Positions 51,701 through 61,399 of a stretch of 64,000 nt of DNA are shown here, piece after piece. Source of the stretch: Cornus controversa (taxonomy: Eukaryota; Streptophyta; Magnoliopsida; Cornales; Cornaceae); NCBI GenBank assembly GCA_026545225.1, contig CM048852.1:57853146-57917145 (forward strand), written 5' to 3'. Each line of letters starts with the position of its first letter. Position 1 is the stretch's first letter. The notes under the pieces were generated by a model. It saw only the letters and a program-made list of their open reading frames with translations, made no database searches and had not been told where the DNA came from. The translations under genes were made by a program, and so were the position numbers.

Positions 51701-53375
51701 GCTTTTATATGTGTGAATTGTGAACACCTCCTAACTATGTAGATGCGTTTTGAGAAAAATCGTGACCACCGAGAGGAGAGTGTTCAAAGCGGACAATATC
51801 TACACGGTGCGGGGGCAAGTCGTGACAAGGAATCCCATGAAAGTTAGATTATTCCATTATACATTTAAATAGCATTTGGCTGCAAAAGATGAAATAGCAA
51901 TACCACAAAACCACAATAGTCACCCAAAAATTTGAAAACACAAAAAAAAAAGAAAAAAAAAAGCGAGTGGCTTTGATTCTTTCACAACATTTTAAAGCAA
52001 TATACTGAACTCGCATAAACCCTGTGGAAGCAATCAAATTGCTTTAATGCACCCATTATATCATTAAAACATGTTAACAATCGTCAACTCTAAAAGCTTA
52101 AACTGTTAGAAAGGGTGTAACTTAAATATGTAAGTCCTTCAACACGCCCCCTCACGTGTGGCCTTCTTTTTTGTTCCAACACGTGTTTCAGTTTTAATTA
52201 TCAGAGCAACGGTGAGCTTTGAACACACGACCTTTAGATCTGATACCATCTTAAGAATCATCTACTCTTAAAGCTTAAACTGTTAGAAAGGGTATAACTT
52301 AAATATATAAGTCCTTCAACAAAACACATAATACACTTACTCAAATATTTGAACATCAGTATCATTGGTACAAGTTGAATCCTTCGAGCAGCCACTATCT
52401 AAAATACAAAAGGTTAGGTTTGTCTTGAGTCTGCCCTCCCAAAAATCCTACTGTAGCGCGACTAGAACTTTGTGGTGTCCCTTTATAATACACTCACTCA
52501 AATTATTTTCCTAAATCCACTGAATTAATCTGATTCTACTGCAGAAATCTAACACCAAATGGACATTGTACAGAAAATTCTTTTTCAGATTCTCTCAATT
52601 GAGTTCTAGTGTATGACTTCTTCTTGGTATCATGAATACCAAAAAGTGGGATGTTGAATTTTCAAAAATAAATGCAAGCTTTAAAATTATTTTCTTGGCT
52701 CCATATCTCAAACAGCGTCAGGATGATCAAACCCACTTCAACAAACTTGACTGGATACAAAAATGGAAGTTAAACATATTCAAGATATGCATTTCAGCAT
52801 AGTGAACTACGTAGTATACGTAGGTTGAACTGGACATATTGAAGACAGTAATAAAAATGAATGAGTAAGAAAACCGGCTAACAAGTCAAAAATGAGGAGA
52901 TTGAAGAGTCCATCCAACATCTTGTCTTTTAACTCCTAATGCAATCCGAGAGAAAAAAATATAAATATTAAAAGAAGGAAAAACAAAAAGCAACGAGGGA
53001 AGCAAGTAAACTGGAAAATTAGGAGACTAACCTTCTTATCCTTGATCTCGCTCGATTGAATCCATGTTTTGATCTGATCTCTGTACCTCTGAAGTTTCTT
53101 GATTTCCTTCTTCAAATCGGCCTCAAACTTCTCCTTCTGATTGGCATTGTCAGTGTCGTAAACCTGAAGTGAAAAGCTAAGAGAAATGAATCAACAACAA
53201 AAATCAAGCAAAATTGAAGACGAAACATTCGAAACAACTTAAGGAAGAAAACCGAAATAGTAGTAGTCAGAAAGAAGGAGACCTTGTTCCAAATGCTGTC
53301 GAAAACATCGACGCCCTCTTGAACCTTCTTCAGAACTCTATCGATCTCGCCCTGTAGCTTCCGGCTAGCTCCCAT
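27733..53375 (-). CDS. NOT3: CCR4-NOT transcription complex subunit 3 (NOT3), 16 exons, complete
   Basis: Scaffold subunit of the CCR4-NOT deadenylase complex (mRNA decay and transcription control); resembles At5g18230. Sixteen GT-AG exons join in frame to 897 aa: 53283-53375, 53032-53163, 47701-47838, 47166-47216, 46549-46638, 46314-46460, 45905-46015, 44633-44701, 41801-42508, 40828-40998, 38929-39091, 38456-38616, 36867-37145, 36639-36773, 36355-36536, 27733-27796. The Not3 N-terminal helical domain spans about residues 1-230 ([49 protein letters not shown]). A Ser/Pro/Gln-rich linker follows, then the NOT2/3/5 box ([65 protein letters not shown]). The last codons are on a 64-bp exon beyond an 8558-bp intron. 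The length is normal and no broken frame is seen. Confidence 0.93.
27797..27832 (-). promoter_or_regulatory. Repeated CTGAT branch-point-like motifs before the last NOT3 acceptor
   Basis: On the minus strand the 36 bases before the exon-16 acceptor are a tandem array of GATACT/GATGCT hexamers ending in CTCAG. This gives five CTGAT copies in a row. CTGAT fits the plant branch-point consensus CTRAY, and there is almost no polypyrimidine tract. Confidence 0.6.
27855..28044. repeat. Direct repeat pair in NOT3 intron 15
   Basis: CACACACAAACACATATATG followed by GGAAGA occurs at 27855-27880 and again at 28015-28040, 160 bases apart, near the 3' end of intron 15. This suggests a small local duplication. 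Confidence 0.7.
28519..28784 (-). repeat. 3' LTR of the copia element
   Basis: 266 bp, on the plus strand from TGGAAAGATCATATAG to AAATTCCACA. It is about 95 percent like the other LTR by eye and has a short extra block (AGATCATATAGTA) near the left end. Confidence 0.85.
28785..28797 (-). other. Polypurine tract of the copia element
   Basis: On the minus strand GCTTGAGGGGGAG directly precedes the 3' LTR start TGTGGAATTTCGG. Confidence 0.75.
28821..29202 (-). pseudogene. Ty1/copia RNase H
   Basis: On the minus strand [20 protein letters not shown], then [13 protein letters not shown] and [19 protein letters not shown], the usual C-terminal RNase H signature of copia polyproteins. A frameshift near 28930 separates the last part. 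Confidence 0.9.
29387..30385 (-). pseudogene. Ty1/copia reverse transcriptase
   Basis: Motifs in order: [19 protein letters not shown] (30200-30270), [20 protein letters not shown] (to 30104), [41 protein letters not shown] and the catalytic YVDDI (about 29730). A stop near 30102 and a shift near 29390 break the frame. Confidence 0.92.
30614..31640 (-). pseudogene. Ty1/copia integrase
   Basis: [10 protein letters not shown] (about 31310-31340) carries the second Asp, and [17 protein letters not shown] (about 31190-31245) the Glu of the D-D-E core. [20 protein letters not shown] and [14 protein letters not shown] follow. The upstream part with the first Asp (about 31520) is separated by a stop near 31500. 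Confidence 0.9.
31839..32243 (-). pseudogene. Ty1/copia aspartic protease
   Basis: [15 protein letters not shown] at about 32095-32140 is the copia retropepsin active site. It is followed by [14 protein letters not shown], the usual segment preceding GAG-pre-integrase. Confidence 0.88.
32186..33232 (-). pseudogene. Ty1/copia gag
   Basis: ATG at 33232-33230 begins [10 protein letters not shown]. The core includes [20 protein letters not shown] and a UBN2-type region ([20 protein letters not shown]). A CCHC knuckle with all four ligands ([14 protein letters not shown], about 32393-32435) follows. Stops near 32730 and 32895 interrupt it. Confidence 0.85.
33272..33287 (-). other. Primer-binding site of the copia element
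   Basis: On the minus strand TGGTATCAGAGCAGCC, a perfect match to the usual initiator tRNA-Met primer site core, two bases from the 5' LTR end. Confidence 0.88.
33290..33552 (-). repeat. 5' LTR of the copia element
   Basis: 263 bp, on the plus strand from TGGAATAATATAAGAG to TTCGAAATTCCACA. It aligns end to end with 28519-28784. Confidence 0.85.
33553..36354. other. Rest of NOT3 intron 15 upstream of the copia insertion
   Basis: Contains an unusually G-rich stretch (33700-34060) with a long frame at 33768-34118 discussed as a finding, a possible dispersed repeat around 34480-34680 and otherwise AT-rich intron. No gene is supported. Confidence 0.5.
43300..43560 (-). pseudogene. Ty3/gypsy protease-region fragment in NOT3 intron 8
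   Basis: On the minus strand a short stretch reads [20 protein letters not shown], then LLGRPWVYD, the hallmark segment between protease and RT in several Ty3/gypsy lineages. Stops precede it and no LTRs or RT were found nearby, so this is an isolated old fragment. Confidence 0.7.
44868..44888. repeat. (GA)n microsatellite
   Basis: About ten GA units in NOT3 intron 7. Confidence 0.9.
48359..48472 (-). mobile_element. tRNA-derived SINE in NOT3 intron 2
   Basis: On the minus strand it has a perfect pol III A box (TGGCGTAATGG, 48450-48460) and a B box (GGTTCAAGTCT, 48406-48416) 33 bases apart, as in tRNA genes. An A-rich tail lies near 48361-48375. It is flanked by the 9-bp duplication GTGACATCT (48350-48358 and 48473-48481). 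The 114-bp body is short for a plant SINE. It lies in the same orientation as NOT3. Confidence 0.78.
48494..49062. mobile_element. hAT-like non-autonomous element with internal 42-bp repeats
   Basis: The left end is TAGAAGTGGCAATACTTGAC; the right end, in reverse complement, is TAGGGGTGACAATTTTTGTT, the TAGGGGTGRCAA type common for plant hAT elements. Flanks ATATAACC and ATATATCC match at seven of eight bases if the right end is at 49061. The interior is rich in CGTGTCGTGTT motifs, including about five tandem 42-bp units at 48664-48870. No transposase is present. Confidence 0.72.
49622..49958. repeat. 169-bp tandem duplication in NOT3 intron 2
   Basis: 49622-49790 and 49791-49958 are nearly identical head-to-tail copies, both beginning TAAAAATCCAGAAAATAAAA and ending GAGTCTATCATGCACCC. 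Differences are CATATGCATAAATT against CATACGCAAAAATT and the length of one A-run, so the duplication is recent. Confidence 0.92.
50151..50222. repeat. Alternating GT/GC repeat, Z-DNA-prone
   Basis: About 70 bases of nearly strict purine-pyrimidine alternation, built from two copies of a (GT)n(GC)nATGTGTGC block. Confidence 0.9.
51393..51827 (+). mobile_element. TRIM element with an inverted LTR fragment at its 5' end
   Basis: A 165-bp 3' LTR lies at 51663-51827 (TGTGACGTACTAGATCGCCT to GTCGTGACA). A short internal domain precedes it, with the primer site TGGTTTCAAAGCCA at 51566 and a purine-rich GGGTTCCAAGAAGGAG before the LTR. The 5' LTR is incomplete: only its 3' half is present in forward orientation (about 51478-51563), preceded by the same half inverted (51393-51477). 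The whole is flanked by the perfect 5-bp duplication AGGAA (51388-51392 and 51828-51832). It has no coding capacity, as expected for a TRIM. Confidence 0.8.
52072..52321 (-). mobile_element. SMART-type very small LTR element
   Basis: Only 250 bp long, with two 73-bp LTRs (52072-52144 and 52249-52321; minus-strand start TGTTGAAGGACTTA). On the minus strand the primer site TGGTATCAGATC abuts the 5' LTR and a GTGAGGGGGCG polypurine tract abuts the 3' LTR. The target duplication AAACA is perfect (52067-52071 and 52322-52326). It is non-coding and moves only with proteins from other retrotransposons. Confidence 0.88.
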
Positions 53376-53889
53376 TGCGGAACTGAAAATGAAGAATGGA
53401 GAGAGAACTGATCATCCAAAACCCTAGAGGATATCCTGTCCGTCTTTGGCTTTTCTTCTAGGTTTCTCGTTACGACAACGGAGAGAGATTGCAGGGTTCA
53501 GTCAATGCCTGAGACAGAAGAACAGTTTGATAATGCAAGTTATGCAACTGTTGATTGGGCTTTGTAAAATAATTGAATTCAGTATTGTGGGCGTTAACGC
53601 TCTCATTCGCCGCGTACGCTCAATGATAAATTGGGCGTTTGATTCAACTCACGAGAACTATAAAGCTATATTTTGTTTAGGAGGAGAAAAATTAAATAAA
53701 AATAAATATATAATACTAATCAGGGCAAATGGTAAAAAAATAACTCGTCTACTCTGATTTTTATTTTTTATTTTTTTTTAACACCAAACATAATATCATT
53801 CGACAAATAAAAGAGGACAAGTCTTCTTTAATAATATTCAACAGTCACTCAGGCCAAATATACCAATGAATATCACCTGTTTTTCTTTT

Positions 53890-54900
53890 CTATCCAAAGC
53901 ATGTATAATACTCATTACTCACAGCATGAGCTACTTTATTACCAGATCCTCCGCTAAAGGTAAATACTCGGTTTTCAAGCAACAACATCTTCATATCTTC
54001 TAAAATAGGGACAGTCAAAAGGGTTGAGGGATGAAACTTAACCAGAGATTGGCAATTTGTTTCAATGTCAACATCCATGTAACCCCGTTGTTGCAGCAAC
54101 ATCAATCCATCTCTCACCACCGAAGCTTTTGCAACTTCAATGCAAGCCACGTTATAGTGAAAGCAAGTAAGCAACCTTAATGGCATCACCCAAAATGATT
54201 CCTTAAAATCAATCCACAGGTCACAAGAACTTGTAGCGGAACAAAAAATTTGCATCCCAATTTAATTTAAGCATGTCTATCACATGTGTTGACCAACCAC
54301 AAATAAGTGTAGGTATATTATGATCAGAAGAGAAGTATCAAAGTCGTTAACCTCGTAAAATTCGTTGAAGTAAAATACAATTTTCTCCATAATTTTCACA
54401 AGAGCCCAATAGATTTTATTAAAGGCTCAATCATTCCTCTCCTTCCATATTTGTCAACAAAGGAAAGAAGTTAAACTAAATAATTTCTCCATCTTTGAGG
54501 TAAGCTTCCATAAATCGTACAATCAAGTCTCAATGCAATCAAGTGATACAGTTGTCAATAAATTGCAGTCGTAAAGGAGACAATTTCCAAATGTCTCGAG
54601 TTCTATGACAATGAAAAGTATATGACAAATCGATTCATCTTAACTTTCACAAATATTGCAAGTGGTATTATCACGCACTCTTCCCTGTTTAAATTTTAAA
54701 AATAAATAAAGGAATGAATTCTCAACAACAAAGCCAAAAGAAAAATTTTCACTTTCCTTTTAGTGGGAAGATTCCAAATACTTACCCAAACAAGAAACTT
54801 ATAAGGAGCATAATTGTTGCTTGATCAATCACTTTTTTTTATAGCTTTTATCCAACCACAAAACAACTGTATAAGTTGACTTAATAGAAAATCTTCCCCC
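53890..54900 (-). pseudogene. Decayed LINE (non-LTR retrotransposon) 3' fragment
   Basis: A zf-RVT-like segment is visible at about 54590-54670 (CNICES, then ICHILFHCHRTRDIW, then KLSPLRLQF) and an IWKERND-like segment near 54430. An RNase H-like domain of the plant RVT_3 type lies at 53890-54255 (CIEVAKASVVRDGLMLLQQR, ILEDMKMLL, GGSGNKVAHAVS). Many stops and shifts are present. The endonuclease and RT core were not found. Confidence 0.7.
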
Positions 54901-56088
54901 AGACCTTATAGTCCTCTCAACTTAATCTTCGGAGTGGAATTTTTAAGATTAAACTCACATCTCGACCATTGAAAATGTTTCTAATCAGCCCCTCCTTGCA
55001 AGATATGGTATTGAAATTGATTAATTCAGAATCAAACTCCCAACTAATGGAAACCTCATGAGGCCAAAGGGGTTACTGTGACGGAAATACATTTCTCCAA
55101 CTGTAGGAAATTGAAAAAAAAAATACAAGTGAGTCAATCTTCTTACGGACAAAAAAAGGAAAAAATATCCTCTATAATTTATAATTGTATATTTTTCTAA
55201 TTTTATAAATTTTACTTTTTTTTCTTTGAGGAACCATATTATCAATTTTTAATAATACCACTAATTCATACATTTTGAGATTTTTATATTAATTATAAAT
55301 CTCTCAAACTTTCAACTTTATAATTTATAATTTGTAATTGTATATTTTTACAATTTATTGAATATTTATGTTCATTTTTTATTTTCTCTAATAAAATGCC
55401 CCCACTAAACTTCGAAAAAAATCACAAAAAACCTTAAAATAAACTTTCAAAATTAAAAAAAAGACCTCTCATTTTCTAATTCATTCACCCAACATAATTT
55501 TCAAAATTCAGAAAAAAAAAAAACTTATGTCTTTTTCTTCTTGAAAAAAATATTTAAGAATCAAATTACAGAAAAGACACTTCGTTTACTATTTATTATT
55601 TTAGTTCAAAATTTCTTATTGTATTATTATATTATTGTTAATGGTCGTTTGGCGCTCTCAAAGAAATTTTTGTCCGCTCAAAAATACCATATTGTTTAGA
55701 TAAACATAAGAGAAAATAAAAGAAAGGATAACATTAGTTATGAGAGAAAAGAAAAAAAAAAGATGATAACATGTATTAATGTTTGGATAAATTTTGAAGG
55801 AAAAGAAAAAAAATGATTGCATTATTGTTTAAAAAAGGTAAAGGAGAGAAAAAAGAAAAAAAAAAGCTATTTTAATCAATTTACTATTATGTTTTTTTGT
55901 GTTTATATTCCAAGATATAGTCAAATATCTTTTAAATTTTGTTATTTAAAATGTTATAATTATTTTTAATATTATGAAATATTTGTTTATTTTTATCATT
56001 TTTTTAAAAATATTTTCAAGTAAGACCTAATCACTCCGTCATCCTTTCTTTTCCATTACCGTAAGGTCCGTAACAATCAAAACATAAA

Positions 56089-57064
56089 GAGATAATTACA
56101 CTTTTTAAAGGGATAATTACACTTACCTCCCTTCTAGTTTGGCTTTATAACACTTACCTCCCCTGTGTTTTGGAATATAACACTTACTCCCCTCTAGTTT
56201 GCACATTGGTAACAAATACCCCCTTTTGTCAATCAAACTAACGGTTATTGCTAATATCATCAAAATTTAATCTTAAAAGGACAATTATACTCCACTATGA
56301 GCCACCATTTTGAGCAGATCCACTTCGGACCTTCAATCATAGCAACATCACCTCCAGAAGAGCCACCACCCACCACCTGCACCATCAACAATCACCATTG
56401 AAACCACTGCCGAGAAGACCCAGCCCTAGCCAAACCACTAGCCACTACCATCCCAATGTCAAAGTTGCGATTGAAGCCAAGACTCACCACCTCCTCCACT
56501 GCCGCACCTAGAAGACTTATATCTCCACTACCGTCATCACCTCGGCCAAAAAGACCCAATGCCAATCAGACCTACCAAACTACTAACTCCACCACCATTA
56601 TTCAAGCAACACCCAAACAGTTGTGTAAACTCATTTCCCCCACTATGAGCCACCACTGTGAGCAGACCCACTTCGGACCTTCAACCGTAGTGACATCACC
56701 TCTAGCCGAACCACCACCCAACTCCATATCCACTATGCTTCACCACCTACGCCATCAACACTCACCATTGAAACCATTGCTGAGAAGACCCAGCTCCGGC
56801 CAAACCACTAGCCACTACTATCCCAATGTCGGAGCTGTCATTGAAATCGAGACCCGCCAACTTCAATTGCAACATTTTTGAGGGTATAATTGTCCTTTTA
56901 AGATTAAATTTTGATGATATTAGCAATAACTGTTAGTTTGATTGACAAAAAGGGGTATTTGTTACCAATGTGCAAACTAGAGGGGGGTAAGTGTTATATT
57001 CCAAAACACAAGGGAGGTAAGTGTTATAAAGCCAAACTAGAAGGAAGGTAACTGTAATTATCCC
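56089..57064. mobile_element. Mutator-like non-autonomous element with long terminal inverted repeats
   Basis: 976 bp with terminal inverted repeats of about 185-200 bp, starting GAGATAATTACA on the left and GGGATAATTACAGTTACCTT on the right (reverse complement). It is flanked by the perfect 9-bp duplication AAACATAAA (56080-56088 and 57065-57073). Each arm carries three ~36-bp repeats of the TAACACTTACCTCCC type. The left tip is itself doubled (GAGATAATTACAC, then GGGATAATTACAC). The interior is a C/A-rich segment present as two direct copies (about 56294-56480 and 56641-56860). The 141-codon frame there (56456-56881) is Pro/Thr/Ser-rich and matches no family I know. Confidence 0.85.
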
Positions 57065-58617
57065 AAACATAAAAAATCCAAACGAGCCTGTTGTGGCAGA
57101 CCCTAAAATTTGAATTTTGATTGTTGGCAGCTCTATATTCTCCGTCCGAGTCTGGACAACACATATTTTGATCATCTGGAATACTAGAGTGCTATCAAAG
57201 TCACCAAGTCTCTCTCGCAACTAAGCAAATATTTAAAGCATAAAATCGTTAGAACTGCCGTTATACCTTTATTTGAACGAGTCTGAAGTGTTGATGAACA
57301 ATTGGGTTAAATTGCAACCTTAAGTTAAGCAGGACCAAGGCTATCAAGTTAGTACAGGTGAAATATATCTTGAATAGCATTATCTTTGCATCGAGGGATA
57401 GGAAGAGCTGCTCCAAGCCTTCAGATTATTTGGGTAAGGGGTTGTAAGTGAAAATATCATTCAATAAGAACGTTCAGGCTCATTTCATGAGATTAAAGAT
57501 ATCATATGATGCATATCTATTGAATATCACCATTACCTGAAAATTTATTTATTTATTATACTTCGTAAATATATCAGAGTTGTCAAAGTTACATTTCTTC
57601 AAACGTTGCATGCTTGTTATATATGTTTCCATTTCTTGATTGTTAATTTTTTATTTTATTTTTTGGTTATACAACAATATGGATTTTTGTGTGTTGTTTT
57701 ACTAATTTATTGACAAGAAACATAAAGTTGAGTTCTATTGTAATGAAAATGGAGAATTATTTATCAAAAAAAAAAAAAAAAATGGGATTGAGAATCCTCA
57801 TATTCATGTGTGTTAAAATATGTCTGGAAATGCAGGTTCTTTAATCAGCCCAGTCAAGATTTCTTCAATGTCAAGTTAATTACTCATGCGCCATCTCAAG
57901 ATTTTAAGTGGAAAAAATAGTTGAGGCTCATCTTTCTGCAATAAAACAACTCTTTGAGACATTAAATTACATACTCTGGGTACTTTCTTTTCCCTTTTTC
58001 TTTCTTGAGTTGTTTATTTTGTACCAAATTATTTTTGTTTAATATTTTTTAATCAATTCACAAAATTTTCAACTATTCACCTTCTTGTTCTGTTTAAAAG
58101 TTTATAGACAACCAGGTTTTAAGTTGATACTTGAAAAAAGCTTCTGATTTAGGCTGGACAAGGTTCCTTTAAAAATTCTATAGCTCTCTGGGAGAATTTT
58201 AAGACATATAGTGGCAAAGAATATATTAGCCATGCTGGTTTTTCTTCCTGTGATTGGTTGCCAGAATATATTCTGCTTTAGCCCTGATTTCTACTGTAAC
58301 AATTGTTTTTATGATTTGTTAAAATGATTATACAACAAAGAGAATATCCATACAACATTTCCCGCTTGTATTCACTAAAACTCTAATTGAAATACAAGAT
58401 AGTGAAATTACATCTCGCCAGAGCTATTTACAACACAAAGATTTAAATGAAATTGATTTGTGTTGGTTCAACTTATTATACTCTTGTTTGATGAGAGAGA
58501 AGCAGGTTTCTTTGTTGAAAAACTTCCTCCTTTGATGTAAAATCAGAATTGAAGTATGAGTTCCCCATGATCTAGTCTAGTTTTACTTTTTGTTTTTTTT
58601 TTTGACAGTTTACACTC

Positions 58618-61273
58618 TCAGCCCCAGCTGGAACCATTCAAGTCAAAATGGTTGCAACCTGAAGCGGTATTATTTTCATAACGGGCATTCAAGTCCAATT
58701 TTGGTGCAAAATTAGGCAGTTTATACCCTTGCGATAGCTTCTTCACATTCTCTAATTGAACTGAATGTTCCCTGTTGGCAGTTTGGGCAAGGAAGTTGAA
58801 ATCCTTATTCTTTACTCTAAATCTTCTTTCTGAATCGTTGGTGCTATTTTCCTGTCCTCCATGAAGTCCAATGCTAATCGATAATTCTCTCGAGTTTGTT
58901 TCTACTGGATAGCTTCTCTCCGTATCCTTGGCCATTGACGAAACATAATTTATCTTCTCATTCACATCTTCACACCATTCAAGGTCAGTGAGCTGCACCT
59001 TGGTTTCATTGTCAATCTCCTTTGACTCCAAGGGTGCACTACCACTTAAAGATCTTAACCCCATCCCACTATTGTGTATCTCTCTGTCCCTTTGAGAACC
59101 TTCACAGGAGGTCAAACAGCTCTCCATTGAACCATCTGTGGGCAGGGTTGTCTGTGTTTGCTGTGGCCACAGAACCGGAAGTTCTTGCAGCCCTGGAAAT
59201 GCTGAATTCAAGCACTTGGTGGATACTTTGGACACCAATTCAGATAGCTGAACCTTGGCAGTCTCTAGTCCTACTGTACCCAAGTCCTGTCTTCCAAGGG
59301 TCTCCTGGGCCTTTTCCAGTACTGCCTGTAGGTATTTTGCTTGTGCCTCTATACGGAGCTGCAAGTGTCGTTGCACCTGTTTCAGTTAAGAACAGATTTT
59401 TGTTAAAGCAGTAGCTGGAAAAATTCATTACCAACTTCAGAAGGAACAAGATATTATAACAGTCGAATTTACAGTATACCATTCATGAAATAAATACAAA
59501 TTTCAACAATATTAGAAGTACTGGGAAAATTCAATCTTTGAAGGTATTAAATTGGTCATTTGTTCCTAGAGATATAATGAAACATATACTTTGAATAATG
59601 AAGGTGTTTGTGAAACTCTCTGACTTTTAAAAATGGTTAAATTCTGTAAATACTATAGTTGTTGACCGTTCTTGTAATCTCCAATCTTTTGGATATACTT
59701 TTAAGTTTCTTCAGTTAAAAAAATTTATGAGAAAAATAAAATCTCTGTGAATATCAAACTCAAAATATTTATGGAAATAAATGTCAGACTCATAATTTCA
59801 TAGCTGAAGATATCTTTTTTTATGTTTTTTTTTTTATTTTCAATGATTAAAAGTTGTTTAGTTATACATTTGTCATAATAAAGAATTTATTTATTTATTT
59901 CATGTGCAGTAATTTGGGAAAAGGCTTAGTTGTTGTTTGTTTGTTATTTATTTCATGTGCAGGAATAAGAACTACATTAAGTATTTAGAAATTCTGCATG
60001 CATTCTGAAAGCACATTGACATTTTGTATGCATAAATACTTGTGAATATTTCGTTAATAGTGCTGGAAAGGCCATTTAATAAATTTCTAGTTTTTTTTTA
60101 TACCTCAAGCTGCTCGTGGAGCCTTCTCTGCACTTCAATTTGCATCTGTATTGTTTCGGTTACATATAGGGTTCTGAATATAAGATCCCGTAGTTAGAGA
60201 AAAATATCATTTGGAAATCATTTGCAGAATAAGTAATAGATGAATGAACTGAAAGAATATGAATGTTCGTGTCTTTACTTATTTGTTTGAGGTTCAATGC
60301 TTGGATTGTTGGTATGAATTCCATTTGCCTCAGACGTCCTGCTTCCTGCTGTTGCAACCATTACTAAACCTGATAAGTTATTTTGTAGCCCACTGCTAGT
60401 AATTGATTTAGTATTTTAGAGTTTCTGATGTGGTGAGTCTTGAACTTACCAATTTTGTTGCTAGCACTAGCTTGTCCGTGGAGATTCTTACTGAGCCTGT
60501 ATTTCTGCCAGCCAAAATGTGGAGTTAGTGTGTGCTTATAATATGACAATGCCCTCCTCACACACACCCAACCCACCAAGCCATGCACACACAATAAGGG
60601 TCTCTGTAGTTCATTGTAGCCTGTAGGAGATTTTCTCTTCTAAAGCATGGTGTTTCCAGCCTCTTCAGTTGCCTACCAATTACAGCATGACAGATCAAGG
60701 TATGTGTTTTGACTGAAAGTGTGAAGCAAGATACATATTTTCTTATGCAATTGCTGGTTTATGCAAAATGGCGGAACTGCTAATCATTGCCTTGATTTGG
60801 TACTGTAATTGGTGGCTCATGAACCGGAGATGCCATATCAGAGAAGACCTGAATTCTGATTAAACATTAGCATGGTGTGGAATGAGTTGTTTACCTGAAG
60901 ATGACTCTTTAAGTGGTATAAGGTAAGTCCTGGAATTCCCATTAGTTTCAAAACTGATTTTGGAGTAGCCTCTGCAATAAAAGATGAGATATTTGAATTA
61001 GCTTAAAACTGTTTTTTTTTTTTTTCACTGATTCTTGACCACAAGGTGTTGTATGCACTCACTATCTGCTCCTCCAAGCTGATTGACTGCTTCTATGAAC
61101 CGTTCATGGAGGTCCGGTGTCCATTTCAGTCTAGGCTTAGCATCTGTTGAAAGGACAAGTCCTGAATCTCCTGGACCATTCACACCTTGCAGGAACAAAT
61201 GCCTTTCTGGAGGGAAGGTCATTCTTGAGGAAGGGTGGATGTCTTTTCCTTGATGATTGTGATGATGATACAT
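58618..61273 (-). CDS. MYR1: MYB-CC (GARP) transcription factor, MYR1/PHR1-like, complete
   Basis: Six coding exons join in frame to 420 aa: 61063-61273, 60895-60971, 60450-60504, 60279-60369, 60104-60173, 58618-59376. ATG is at 61273-61271, right after an acceptor AG, so the leader is spliced. The GARP/MYB-like DNA-binding domain spans about residues 44-105 (KPRLKWTPDLHERFIEAVNQ, GLTLYHLKSHLQ, KYRLSKN). The MYB-CC coiled coil with LHEQLE is at about 155-205 (RHLQLRIEAQAKYLQAVLEK). The acidic C-terminal half ends in KLDLNARYEN and FDLNGSSWG, typical of the MYR/PHL branch. Nuclear factor; relatives control phosphate response and flowering time. I favour MYR1 (At5g18240) because NOT3 is the neighbour, as in Arabidopsis; a close paralogue is possible. 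Confidence 0.9.
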
Positions 61274-61359
61274 CTGTCTTCACAATGAACAATTAGTATT
61301 AGCTTCACAGGATCACATACAAATTCTACAATCTTATTCATGAATATTTGTGTTTTTAC

Positions 61360-61399
61360 CTGACGAGTTCTAATGTCTATCGATCTGATCTGCTGACCC
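61360..61399 (-). other. Probable 5'-UTR exon of the MYB-CC gene
   Basis: On the minus strand a 40-bp stretch lies between the acceptor CACTTTTCAG and the donor GTAAAAACAC, just upstream of the coding exon, which itself starts at an AG acceptor. It contains no ATG in frame with the main protein. Further leader exons may lie at 61430-61780. Confidence 0.5.

Larger units (their letters stand above)
53376..58617. other. Intergenic region between NOT3 and the MYB-CC gene
   Basis: 53376-53760 is the NOT3 5' UTR and promoter side. 53890-54900 is a LINE fragment. 55080-56080 is extremely AT-rich DNA without features. 56089-57064 is a Mutator-like element. 57074-58617 is AT-rich with no recognisable gene; the 3' UTR of the MYB-CC gene ends in it. 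Confidence 0.6.

Noticed and set aside
56456..56881. 141-codon Pro/Thr/Ser-rich frame
   Set aside because: Lies inside the Mutator-like element over direct repeats; low-complexity codons and no recognisable domain.
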